A stretch of DNA of 14,380 nucleotides from Gammaproteobacteria bacterium (GTDB taxonomy: Bacteria > Pseudomonadota > Gammaproteobacteria > Steroidobacterales > JABDKV01). The stretch spans positions 1-14,380 of the forward strand of contig JAOTXR010000013.1 of the NCBI GenBank assembly GCA_029862285.1, read 5' to 3'. This document shows positions 1 through 6,421 of this stretch, one piece after another. Position numbers and translations under genes: made by a program. Position 1 is the first letter of the stretch; each line of letters starts with the position of its first letter. The notes beneath the pieces were generated by a model. The model did not search any database, was not told where the DNA came from, and worked only from the letters and a program-made list of their open reading frames with translations.

Positions 1-362
1 TCCGGCTGCAATCTGATGCGATAGTCAGTTTTGCCCCCGATCTGCTCATTGGTTCGTCGTTTGGTGGTGCAGTGGCGCTTGCATTGCTGCAACAGGGGTT
101 GTGGGCCGGTCCGACTTTGCTGCTGGCGCAAGCGGGGCTACGGTACGGGCTGCCGGCTTCTCTGCCGGTGGGTATCCCCATCTGGCTGGTCCATGGTCTG
201 TTCGATGACGTCATCGATCTCGAAGACAGCCGTCAGCTTGCCAGGTCCGGGCACCCGGATTCAGTCAGATTGATTGAAGTCGAGGACGGTCACTCGTTGA
301 GCAAGTCCGTTGCCAACGGCGATTTTATCGGCTGGGTCAGGGGGCTTGCTGCAGCCCCCTGA
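1..362 (+). CDS. Alpha/beta-hydrolase-fold protein, C-terminal part (5' end outside window)
   Basis: The reading frame is open from base 3 to a TGA at 360-362, about 119 residues, and the start lies outside the window. Three hallmarks of the alpha/beta hydrolase fold appear in the expected order. A nucleophile elbow GSSFGG (bases 51-68) has Ser as candidate nucleophile. A strand-plus-acid segment VHGLFDDVID (about 190-219) supplies the likely catalytic Asp. A late EDGHSL segment supplies the likely catalytic His. The distance from elbow to His fits a small single-domain hydrolase of roughly 180-220 residues. No signal peptide or substrate-specific motif can be judged without the N-terminus, so esterase, lipase or thioesterase activity cannot be separated. 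The gene converges on the SYLF gene with only 12 bases between the two stop codons. Confidence 0.8.
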   Translation, partial: RLQSDAIVSFAPDLLIGSSFGGAVALALLQQGLWAGPTLLLAQAGLRYGLPASLPVGIPIWLVHGLFDDVIDLEDSRQLARSGHPDSVRLIEVEDGHSLSKSVANGDFIGWVRGLAAAP

Positions 363-365
363 CCC
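334..365. terminator. Perfect 13-bp inverted repeat between convergent genes
   Basis: Arms at 334-346 (GGGTCAGGGGGCT) and 353-365 are exactly complementary around the 6-base loop TGCTGC. The hairpin covers the last codons and stop of the hydrolase gene and lies 9 bases beyond the stop of the convergent SYLF gene. The position suits a shared bidirectional terminator. There is no T-tract on either strand after the stem, so intrinsic termination is not certain; it could instead block RNA decay or antisense read-through. Confidence 0.6.
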
Positions 366-374
366 GACCGGTCG

Positions 375-1103
375 CTATTGCGTCTGCGCTTCCACTACCG
401 TTTCATACGGCGCCGTTTCGAGCGGGTACACAGTAGTCTCGGTGCCGTATTCGTATTCGACAGCCGGTGAAGTCTGGGAATACGAGGCATCGAATTCCGT
501 GGCAGCGGTCCGGGCCGGCTCATCGGGCGGACCCACGTTGAGCCGTTTGCTGCGCCAATAACGGGTGCCGGCAATGTCGGCCTGCAACAGCAGGCCTGCA
601 TCGGTGAGATGATAAATAGCCAGGCCATTGGTAAAACTGGCCTCGGCATTAGCACCGTTGCGTCCAGCCACCGCATTGGCGGATGAACTCGCATGCCAGC
701 CACTGCGAACGAATTCACTGAAAGTGCTTTCATCCTCAAACAACACCACCATCCGGAATGCCTGGCCACCGAGACCCAGGCCGATGCCGCCGAGACCCAT
801 GTGCATGTATGTGCGTTGTTCGGTCAGCTTGTGAACGGCGACGCCGCTACCACCACCGCCGGTAATTACGAATGCGCCTTTGGTTACATTGAAAACAGCA
901 TAACCATAGGCCCGATCATAAAGGCGTTGCGCTTTGGCATCGCCGGCCAGTAGTTTTTCCAGCGTGTGTCTGGCAGTCAAATCCAGTCTGGCACGTTTCT
1001 CTTCAGCATTTGAAAAAATGCCGGCGTCGGCCGGCTGCGAAGAGACAAAAAGGAAGCCGGTGAGAAACACCGCTCCGACAAGAACAGAGGTTAATTTTTT
1101 CAT
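375..1103 (-). CDS. Secreted SYLF/Ysc84-domain lipid-binding-type protein
   Basis: This 242-residue protein has a Sec signal peptide at 1-27 (MKK, a hydrophobic core, then an ADA cleavage box), so the mature form should be periplasmic or surface-located. Residues 45-185 match the SYLF (Ysc84) domain. They include the YGYAVFNVTKGAFVITGGGG stretch (66-85) and the glycine-rich MGLGGIGLGLGGQ (102-114), followed by the VVLFEDE strand. SYLF domains bind phosphoinositides in eukaryotes; the bacterial role is poorly known and may be lipid or envelope binding. The C-terminal 45 residues are acidic, rich in Thr and Tyr, and probably disordered. I chose the ATG at 1103 because GGAG lies 6 bases upstream; an in-frame GTG at 1118 lies ahead of that site and is unlikely. 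The gene appears monocistronic. Confidence 0.85.
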   Translation of the reverse strand: MKKLTSVLVGAVFLTGFLFVSSQPADAGIFSNAEEKRARLDLTARHTLEKLLAGDAKAQRLYDRAYGYAVFNVTKGAFVITGGGGSGVAVHKLTEQRTYMHMGLGGIGLGLGGQAFRMVVLFEDESTFSEFVRSGWHASSSANAVAGRNGANAEASFTNGLAIYHLTDAGLLLQADIAGTRYWRSKRLNVGPPDEPARTAATEFDASYSQTSPAVEYEYGTETTVYPLETAPYETVVEAQTQ

Positions 1104-1186
1104 GCGAGGCTCCAACACGAGACTGCGCGCACCATAACCTCGAAATCCGGAAAAGTAAAGAGGAACAGCGGTTTACCAGTCATATC

Positions 1187-1810
1187 TCATGTCCGCTTGC
1201 ACCTAGGTCGGCTAAGTAGCCAGCCAATAGCGCAGACGAGCAAGGGCAGCGATGCGGGCAACGGGACTGGCGTGAAACTCTGGCCCGGGTTGATAGCGCC
1301 GTAGCTTTGCAGTCCGCTGACCCAGGAGAAATCTTCGTATCCGAGTCCGGTTCCGGTCAGCTGCAGCGACCAGCCAACGTTTGTGTCAGATGATTCCGAA
1401 ACTCCGATGTCCAGGCTGATCAAACCGGCAGCAGCGCCGGTGATGGCAAGAAAGCTGCCTTCGTAACTCAGGAATTGCTGCACGCTGCTGCTGTCGTCGA
1501 CGAGCGCAACACCGTCGGGAGCGCCGTTTTGCAGGGCACCGGTTGCAAAGAACAGCGCGCCATAACCGTCGGCCTGGTTGGCGATTGCACCGGACAATTT
1601 GGTTGTGCGGTACACACTCCCGGTGCTGCCGTTATAAAAGACCAGCGACCAACCGTCGAGTACTGTTCCGGCCACGCCGGCGATCTCGATTCCTTCGCCG
1701 ACATCGGTGCTACCGTTGTCATAGTGAAGTTCATTGATGAATGGCGCGGTCATGGCGAATGATGGAAATGGAACCAACGCCACGGACAGGGCAATTGCGA
1801 ATCGAATCAT
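1187..1810 (-). CDS. Exported lamin-tail-like protein with VPLPA-CTERM sorting signal
   Basis: This 207-residue protein has an N-terminal signal peptide (1-19). The body begins FINELHYDN and contains GEGIEIAG (39-46), WSLVFYNG (54-61) and APDGVALVDD (97-106). This pattern is seen in lamin-tail-domain (LTD-like) modules of secreted nucleases and adhesins, here without a nuclease domain. The C-terminus is a tripartite sorting signal: VPLPA at 182-186, a hydrophobic helix at about 187-199, and the basic tail RPRCKRT. That is the VPLPA variant of PEP-CTERM, recognised by exosortase systems, which predicts cell-envelope or exopolysaccharide-associated delivery. No exosortase lies in the window. 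The ATG at 1810 is preceded by GGAGG with a 5-base spacer, which favours it over an in-frame start at 1846. The ligand is unknown. Confidence 0.8.
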   Translation of the reverse strand: MIRFAIALSVALVPFPSFAMTAPFINELHYDNGSTDVGEGIEIAGVAGTVLDGWSLVFYNGSTGSVYRTTKLSGAIANQADGYGALFFATGALQNGAPDGVALVDDSSSVQQFLSYEGSFLAITGAAAGLISLDIGVSESSDTNVGWSLQLTGTGLGYEDFSWVSGLQSYGAINPGQSFTPVPLPASLPLLVCAIGWLLSRPRCKRT

Positions 1811-2001
1811 GGCTTCCTCCGTGAATGCCAACAAGTGCAGCATCACCCTATGACATCCAGCGCTGCTACGCCGCCACGATATCTCCCTGCTTCGTATAGA
1901 TAGAGAGGACAGAGCTCTGTTTGACGGGAAGCTCAGTGAAGTTGCAAATGCCCTGAAGAAATAAACCTGACACCTTTTCCCGTGACAAAACGACGGTGCC
2001 G
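1811..2001. other. 191-base gap with a 12-bp palindrome and a REP-transposase-like end sequence
   Basis: This gap separates the transporter fusion gene (stop at 2002, minus) from the VPLPA-CTERM gene (start at 1810, minus). It must hold the 3' end of the transporter transcript and the promoter of the CTERM gene. A perfect palindrome ACAGAGCTCTGT lies at 1909-1920, about 100 bases upstream of the CTERM start. At 1955-1983 the minus strand carries AAAAGGTGTCAGGTTTATTT, which resembles sequences I associate with ends of REP-associated transposase elements; no transposase is present. I see no clear -35/-10 pair and no small gene. Confidence 0.4.
1816..1820 (-). promoter_or_regulatory. Shine-Dalgarno site setting the VPLPA-CTERM gene start
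   Basis: GGAGG on the minus strand lies 5 bases before the ATG at 1810. It is a near-consensus site and excludes the longer reading with the upstream ATG at 1846. Confidence 0.7.
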
Positions 2002-3474
2002 CTATCGCAAATGCACGGGTACCAGACGCCGTTCGATCAGTTCAAACACCAATTCTGTGGCCAGCGCGAGTAACGCGGCCGGAACCGCACCCTGGAGTAT
2101 CAGATTGGTATCGTTGAGCGCCAGACCGGTCACGATCGGTTCGCCAAGACCGCCGGCACCGATGAACGCGGCAAGCGTCGCAGTTCCAATACTGATTATC
2201 GCCGCCGTGCGAATACCGGCGAGTACATTTGGCATCGCCAGCGGCAGAATGACATGCCGCACCTGCTGAGTAGAGGTTAATCCCATGCCCGCCGCAACTC
2301 GGCGCAGTACCGGGTCGATACTGTTTAACGCTGTCGTTGTGCTGCGCAGAATCGGCAGCAGCGAATAAAGGAATAGTGCGACGATTGCCGGCAGCACGCC
2401 CACACCGAATAAAGGAATCATCAGCGCCAGCAGCGCAATAGATGGAATAGTCTGTAACAGACCGGCCACGTAGAGCACACCGCCGGATGCAACAGCCGAT
2501 CGATGCACCAGGACACCGGCCGGTAAGCCAAGGAGACAGGCCAGCAGTACGGCAACCACAGTCAGTTGCAAGTGACGCACAATGTTGCGCGTTAGTCTGC
2601 GCCATGCATTGTCAGCTATCGGTTCAGTGCCGGCAGACAGCCCGGCTTCGACCAGGAAGGCACTGGCGACCCAGGCGATGTCCTGCTTACCAACGACTAC
2701 CTGACTGTTCAGCTCGCGCATGCGGGCGTCGTCGATACGGTCCGCCAATTGCTCGAGTTGCGCCACAGCGGCCTGGGGCAGTGAACGCATGGCTAGCGGC
2801 AGTGCGTCGTAGCGTGGGAAAAACTGCAGATTGTCTCCGAGAATGACCAGTTTGTGCCGCTGGATATCGCCGTCTGTGGAGTAGGCATCGGTGACATCGA
2901 TGCTGCCATCCGCGATCGCCCGATAGGCCAAACCGTGTTCGATACCGCGGGTGGCCCTATCCAGGCCATAGGCGTCGGCGAGCCCCGGCCAGCCATCGGT
3001 CCGGTCGCGAAACTCGTGACTGAAACCAAACACGAGTCCCGGATGGGCACGCAGGTCCGATATGGTTTTCAATTGTAGGCGCGCCGCCGTCGCGGCGCTG
3101 GTCGCGATTGCGTAGGTGTTATTGAAGCCGATGGGCGAGAGTGTCTGCAGACCCAGTGCCGCCAGCCTGGCATCGACCTCGGCGGCGCCGGGGGATCCAT
3201 TCAGGTTGAGAATGGTCTCACTGATAGTGCCGGTGTATTCCGGATAGACATCGATCTCGCCATTGACCAGCGCCTGGTAGCACACTAGCGTGCCCCCGAA
3301 GCCAAATTTTCGATCAACCTCGAAACCCGCTGCTTCGAGTAGCTGAGACATGATCTCCGCGAGTATGTAACTCTCCGTAAAACTCTTGCTGCCAACCGCC
3401 AAGCGCTCTTGCGCCTGCGGCGTAACCGGCAATACGCCAATCATCATGGCGACCATAGCAGGAAAAAATTTCAT
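2002..3474 (-). CDS. Quaternary-amine-type ABC importer: substrate-binding protein fused to permease
   Basis: This 490-residue protein joins two ABC importer parts. Residues 1-22 form a signal or anchor segment. Residues 23-280 are an OpuC/ProX/OsmF-type substrate-binding domain (betaine, choline, carnitine class), with GSKSFTESYILAE (28-40), DVYPEYTGT (75-83) and TDAYSTDGD (195-203). Residues 300-480 are a BPD-type permease: about five membrane helices, QTIPSIALLALM (341-352), and an EAA coupling loop near 394-421 (GMGLTSTQQV...LPLAMPNVLAG). The binding domain is N-terminal, unlike Lactococcus OpuA where it is C-terminal. The ATG start overlaps the ATPase stop by four bases (ATGA), implying translational coupling and one complex. 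The substrate is not determined; glycine betaine, choline, ergothioneine or methylated guanidines are all possible. Confidence 0.88.
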   Translation of the reverse strand: MKFFPAMVAMMIGVLPVTPQAQERLAVGSKSFTESYILAEIMSQLLEAAGFEVDRKFGFGGTLVCYQALVNGEIDVYPEYTGTISETILNLNGSPGAAEVDARLAALGLQTLSPIGFNNTYAIATSAATAARLQLKTISDLRAHPGLVFGFSHEFRDRTDGWPGLADAYGLDRATRGIEHGLAYRAIADGSIDVTDAYSTDGDIQRHKLVILGDNLQFFPRYDALPLAMRSLPQAAVAQLEQLADRIDDARMRELNSQVVVGKQDIAWVASAFLVEAGLSAGTEPIADNAWRRLTRNIVRHLQLTVVAVLLACLLGLPAGVLVHRSAVASGGVLYVAGLLQTIPSIALLALMIPLFGVGVLPAIVALFLYSLLPILRSTTTALNSIDPVLRRVAAGMGLTSTQQVRHVILPLAMPNVLAGIRTAAIISIGTATLAAFIGAGGLGEPIVTGLALNDTNLILQGAVPAALLALATELVFELIERRLVPVHLR

Positions 3475-4211
3475 TGCAGATGCTCGCGAAACAATGTGCT
3501 CACGTAGTCATCCGCCGGGTTGGCAATTAGTTCCTGTGTTGGCCCCCACTGCACGATATATCCACCACGAATAATCACTAGATATTGAGCCAGCTTGCGT
3601 GCTTCACGCAGATCGTGTGTGACCAGCACGACTGTCGTCGGTTCTTCGTTCTGCAAACGCAGGAATCTCTGATGTATACCCTGCCGGGTAATTGGGTCGA
3701 CACCGGAAAACGGTTCGTCGAGCAACAACAACGCCGGTTCCAGCATCATTGCCCGGCACAAGCCGAAGCGTTGCTGTTGACCGCCCGAGAGCTGCTGCGG
3801 GAAACGGGCTGCCAACTCAGCATCCAGTTCGAGCAGTTGCATCAGCCACTGGCGTCGATCGGCAATGCGTTGAGCATCCCAACCGGCCAACCGGGGCAGC
3901 AGTTCGGTGTTGGTACCGGCGCTGAGATGTGGGAACAGACCCACACTTTGCACGGCATAGCCGATCTGTCGGCGGAGACGGACCAGATTGCTGTAGTCGA
4001 TCGGTTGGCCCAATACCGACACCGTACCGCTGTCGGGTCGATGCAGTCCGTTGATATGTTCGAGCAATGTGGACTTGCCGCTGCCGCTTTCGCCAACGAT
4101 GGCAATTACGGCGTTGACAGGAAATTCGAGCGAGATACGGGACAGCACGGGACGTCCGTCAAACGATTTGCTTACGCTGTCAAAAACTGCTGCTGCGGTT
4201 TGTTCCGGCAT
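3471..4211 (-). CDS. ABC transporter ATPase, quaternary-amine uptake type
   Basis: This is a complete nucleotide-binding subunit of 246 residues. It has Walker A GESGSGKST (40-48), Q-loop Gln88, signature LSGGQ (141-145), Walker B LLLLDE (161-166) and H-loop His199, so it should be catalytically competent. It is shorter than ProV/OpuAA proteins and has no C-terminal CBS pair, so the ionic-strength sensing known for those is not expected. It powers the fused binding-protein/permease encoded immediately downstream (ATGA overlap). The frame is open to an ATG at 4289, but that codon lies in the loop of a REP hairpin and the added 26 residues look non-coding. The ATG at 4211, just before the conserved fold, is preferred, although only a distant GAGGGG lies upstream of it. 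Confidence 0.88.
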   Translation of the reverse strand: MPEQTAAAVFDSVSKSFDGRPVLSRISLEFPVNAVIAIVGESGSGKSTLLEHINGLHRPDSGTVSVLGQPIDYSNLVRLRRQIGYAVQSVGLFPHLSAGTNTELLPRLAGWDAQRIADRRQWLMQLLELDAELAARFPQQLSGGQQQRFGLCRAMMLEPALLLLDEPFSGVDPITRQGIHQRFLRLQNEEPTTVVLVTHDLREARKLAQYLVIIRGGYIVQWGPTQELIANPADDYVSTLFREHLQ

Positions 4212-4273
4212 GCGTACTGGAGCAACCCCTCTGTCGACAGTGGGGCCATTGAGAATAGCATGCTGTTTTCTGA

Positions 4274-4304
4274 TTCGTGGGAGCCGCATCCCTGCGGCGA
4301 AAAC
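4274..4304. repeat. REP-like element (GTGGGAG-headed hairpin)
   Basis: The plus strand carries GTGGGAG (4277-4283), followed by the stem GCCGCA (4283-4288), loop TCCC and TGCGGC (4293-4298). Outer TTC/GAA pairs flank it across a bulge. This layout, GTGGGAG head plus imperfect GC hairpin plus GAAAA, matches REP repeats I know from Pseudomonas- and Xanthomonas-type gammaproteobacteria. It sits between the DDAH-like gene and the ATPase on the same strand, where it could stabilise or attenuate the transcript. It is the only clear copy in this window. Confidence 0.65.
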
Positions 4305-4324
4305 TCATGTAACAGCCGGCCTGC

Positions 4325-5206
4325 TCAATAGCGTTCGAGTGGGCGGGTCAGACAGGTCGGGCCACCGCCGCCCTTTAGGGAAATCTCGTTACCGCGATAG
4401 ACCTGCACCTGTACGCCGGCTGCCTCAAGGCGCGAGCGAGTCTGAGGATTGCCATCGAGCATCAATACGTTGCGCGGTGCCAATGCAAGTATGTTGCAAG
4501 CCTGCGACTCGAACTCGTCGTCGGGAATCTCGACCAGCTCGAAACCGAGGCTGATCAATCGTTGCCGAAACGACACGGGTAACAACGGCGAATATACCGC
4601 CGCCAGATCGGTATCCAGCGGACTGATCATCGACATGAGGTGAAATACATCATTTGGCCCGTGCCAGTGCGGAAGAGCCACAACGAACAGTTCATCGATC
4701 AGCCCGCGCAAGAATTCCTGCAATTGGTCGATGCCTTCCTGGTTGGTTCGGTATCCCAGACCAACCGCCACAAGACGCGGACCCAACCACACTACATCAC
4801 CGCCTTCGAGCAAACCTGTGCCGCTTATTTCGCCATAAACAGGAATTTCGAGTTTCGCTAAGGTTCCACGCAAAGCGCCGGGCTCGCCGCGGCGTGCATC
4901 CTTGCCCATGGAACACAAGATCGCTCCGTTGTTGCAGATAACCGCCGCATCGCGTGGATATATCGAATCCAGACCGGTCTGGTCATCCCGAGGGAGAAAC
5001 ACCAGTTGTGCCCCGGTCTCACGCAGTGCGGTGGTGAAGGTGTCGTACTCGGTCTGGGCGGCCTGGAGATTCGGCGGGTCGGCATAGTTGAGCCGGCGCC
5101 ACTGGTCAGCGACTTGGCGTGCATCGACGAAGGCGTCGCGCACATGCTTGACGATCACACGACGCAGGTGCCCGGTATCACTCTGTCTGTTGCCGTCCGG
5201 CATCAT
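4325..5206 (-). CDS. DDAH/arginine deiminase-like guanidine hydrolase (amidinotransferase fold)
   Basis: This 293-residue enzyme belongs to the guanidine-modifying superfamily (pentein fold), which acts through a covalent Cys-thiouronium intermediate. The motifs are in the usual order: SIYPRDAAV (81-89), LEGGDVVWLG (133-142), catalytic His189 in VFHLMSMISPLD, and C-terminal nucleophile Cys285 in GGGGPTCLTRPL. The length and C-terminal Cys fit dimethylarginine dimethylaminohydrolase (methylarginines to citrulline plus methylamines) better than the roughly 410-residue arginine deiminases. Related members hydrolyse other guanidines, so the substrate is not settled. The frame opens with a TTG at 5248 inside an inverted repeat. 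I prefer the ATG at 5206 (or the next one, 5203), though no Shine-Dalgarno site is visible. The gene lies upstream of the betaine-type importer on the same strand. Confidence 0.82.
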   Translation of the reverse strand: MMPDGNRQSDTGHLRRVIVKHVRDAFVDARQVADQWRRLNYADPPNLQAAQTEYDTFTTALRETGAQLVFLPRDDQTGLDSIYPRDAAVICNNGAILCSMGKDARRGEPGALRGTLAKLEIPVYGEISGTGLLEGGDVVWLGPRLVAVGLGYRTNQEGIDQLQEFLRGLIDELFVVALPHWHGPNDVFHLMSMISPLDTDLAAVYSPLLPVSFRQRLISLGFELVEIPDDEFESQACNILALAPRNVLMLDGNPQTRSRLEAAGVQVQVYRGNEISLKGGGGPTCLTRPLERY

Positions 5207-5302
5207 GGTTTTAAAGCAATTGCTTTGGTTGGACAAAGTTAACACCAAAGCACCGCGGCGACGACTTCTTTGTCGCCCGACAGCAATCAGGGAAGGACGT
5301 GC
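5207..5302. promoter_or_regulatory. Gap rich in dyads upstream of the DDAH-like gene
   Basis: Three symmetric elements crowd these 96 bases. A perfect 14-bp palindrome AAAGCAATTGCTTT lies at 5213-5226, just before the ATG at 5206. An inverted repeat TGCTTTGGT (5221-5229) / ACCAAAGCA (5244-5252) overlaps it. A stem GGCGAC (5257-5262) / GTCGCC (5272-5277) lies closer to the HD gene stop. The palindrome could be a repressor operator, and the overlapping dyads could form alternative RNA hairpins. The GGCGAC stem could end the HD transcript but lacks a T-tract. A weak promoter (TTGTCC, 17 bases, TAAAAC) would start too close to the ATG to be convincing. Confidence 0.4.
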
Positions 5303-6313
5303 TTAGTCGACGGGCGACTTGATGTCGCGCAGACGGAGCTGCACCATTTTCTGGGTGTCTTCCAGCTGGTTTTCGCTGGTAGTAAAAAGCGGCGGTTGCC
5401 GGCGCAGTATGGACCAGTCGCCTGTTTCCATTATTTTCGCCAGGTAGTCCAGGTTCTGTTGCACCATGTGGTTGTAAGGATCGTCCCCGTCGAACCAGTC
5501 ACTGAAGTAGGAATAGACCCCTTCAAAGACCCCGTCGAGTCGCTCATTGGTTACCCGATCGAAAAATTCCGGTGTCTTCTTGAGCAGATCAAGACCGGAT
5601 TCGTAATTGACCGCTGTATCACCGTCACCGTTCTCGTTAACTGCAAGACCGCCAAGGACAAATTCGGAATAGAGCCGGTCGCGGCATTTTTCCAGATAGC
5701 AACGGTCGGACATCTGTGCCATCAGGTCTGCAGTGCCGAGTAGCTTGCCGACAGTTCGATGTTTGAGATCGTCAAGTTCGATCTGATCGATCGGTTTTTC
5801 ATACCCGGTGAAATGAATAACTTCCACAGATGCGGCAACGAGATGATCCAGGCCAATGGTTGGCAGGTATTCTCTGAGCCAATTTACCCCACGTGTAATA
5901 TGCACCAGGGTAAATTCGGCGCCGTTGACCGTCTGATCGTCGCCCTCATGCAGGATATACCCGGAGTCATGAAACAGGGCCGTGACTATTCCCAGCGTCG
6001 CATTTTGAAAGCCGAGTTGTTCCTCAGCTTCGTGCGCCTTTTCCCAGCCGCCGATCAGTCGCGCCATCGCCAGCGTCATGTCCAGCGTGTGCTGCATGTC
6101 ATGATAGACGGTGTCGCAACCGCGGTATCCGGGGTATTCGCCCTGGAACAGTCGGCGAAAATCATCGAACACCTGCGCCAGGGTGTCGAAGGACTGGTTG
6201 GGATAAAGTTGGGCGAAAATGTCTCTTACGGCATCCCTTACGGTATGCGCACAGCTGACCTGCACGGTGCCGGTAACGTCAAAGTCGCTGAGACGTCGCG
6301 AATCGTCATTCAT
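5303..6313 (-). CDS. HD-domain phosphohydrolase, cyclic-nucleotide-phosphodiesterase-like
   Basis: This 336-residue soluble protein has metal-binding residues in the order typical of HD-domain phosphohydrolases. They are YHDMQH (70-75; His71, His75), LFHDSGY (113-119; the HD pair His115-Asp116), EVIHFTGY (164-171; His167) and GTADLMAQMSDR (193-204; Asp196). The spacing, with an initial YHxxxH before the HD pair and a late Asp, resembles class I 3',5'-cyclic nucleotide phosphodiesterases more than HD-GYP proteins, because no GYP motif is present. The likely reaction is phosphodiester or phosphomonoester hydrolysis on a nucleotide; the substrate is unknown. There is no signal peptide, membrane segment or sensor domain. 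The ATG at 6313 has no clear Shine-Dalgarno sequence. The gene stands alone between xthA and the DDAH-like gene, with gaps of about 100 bases on both sides. Confidence 0.78.
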   Translation of the reverse strand: MNDDSRRLSDFDVTGTVQVSCAHTVRDAVRDIFAQLYPNQSFDTLAQVFDDFRRLFQGEYPGYRGCDTVYHDMQHTLDMTLAMARLIGGWEKAHEAEEQLGFQNATLGIVTALFHDSGYILHEGDDQTVNGAEFTLVHITRGVNWLREYLPTIGLDHLVAASVEVIHFTGYEKPIDQIELDDLKHRTVGKLLGTADLMAQMSDRCYLEKCRDRLYSEFVLGGLAVNENGDGDTAVNYESGLDLLKKTPEFFDRVTNERLDGVFEGVYSYFSDWFDGDDPYNHMVQQNLDYLAKIMETGDWSILRRQPPLFTTSENQLEDTQKMVQLRLRDIKSPVD

Positions 6314-6421
6314 TATTGCATATGCAGGTAGCCGTATATTGAGGGTCCGAGTCTACGAAAAAAACAGGTTTCCAGCGAGGGCGGAGTCTGGTATTTGCGA
6401 CGGCGGTCACATTTTCGACGC
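6314..6421 (-). promoter_or_regulatory. Gap between xthA and the HD gene
   Basis: These 108 bases hold the end of the xthA transcript and probably the HD gene's promoter. Visible are a run of seven T on the minus strand (6358-6364) without a strong hairpin before it, and a 10-bp palindrome TGCATATGCA at 6317-6326 touching the HD start. An AT-rich TCAATATAC (near 6335-6343) could be a -10 region. Nothing here is decisive. Confidence 0.3.

Noticed and set aside
2042..2605. 187-codon minus-strand frame inside the transporter fusion
   Set aside because: It is a shifted-frame shadow of the permease part, where the real frame keeps clear membrane helices and the EAA loop.
3585..4331. 248-codon open frame on the plus strand
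   Set aside because: It is antisense to the ABC ATPase, whose Walker, signature and H-loop motifs prove the minus strand codes. The plus-strand product has no recognisable motif and arises from GC-rich codon structure.
5759..6331. 190-codon plus-strand frame
   Set aside because: It is antisense to the HD-domain gene, which has all its metal ligands in frame; the plus-strand product has no supporting motif or ribosome site.
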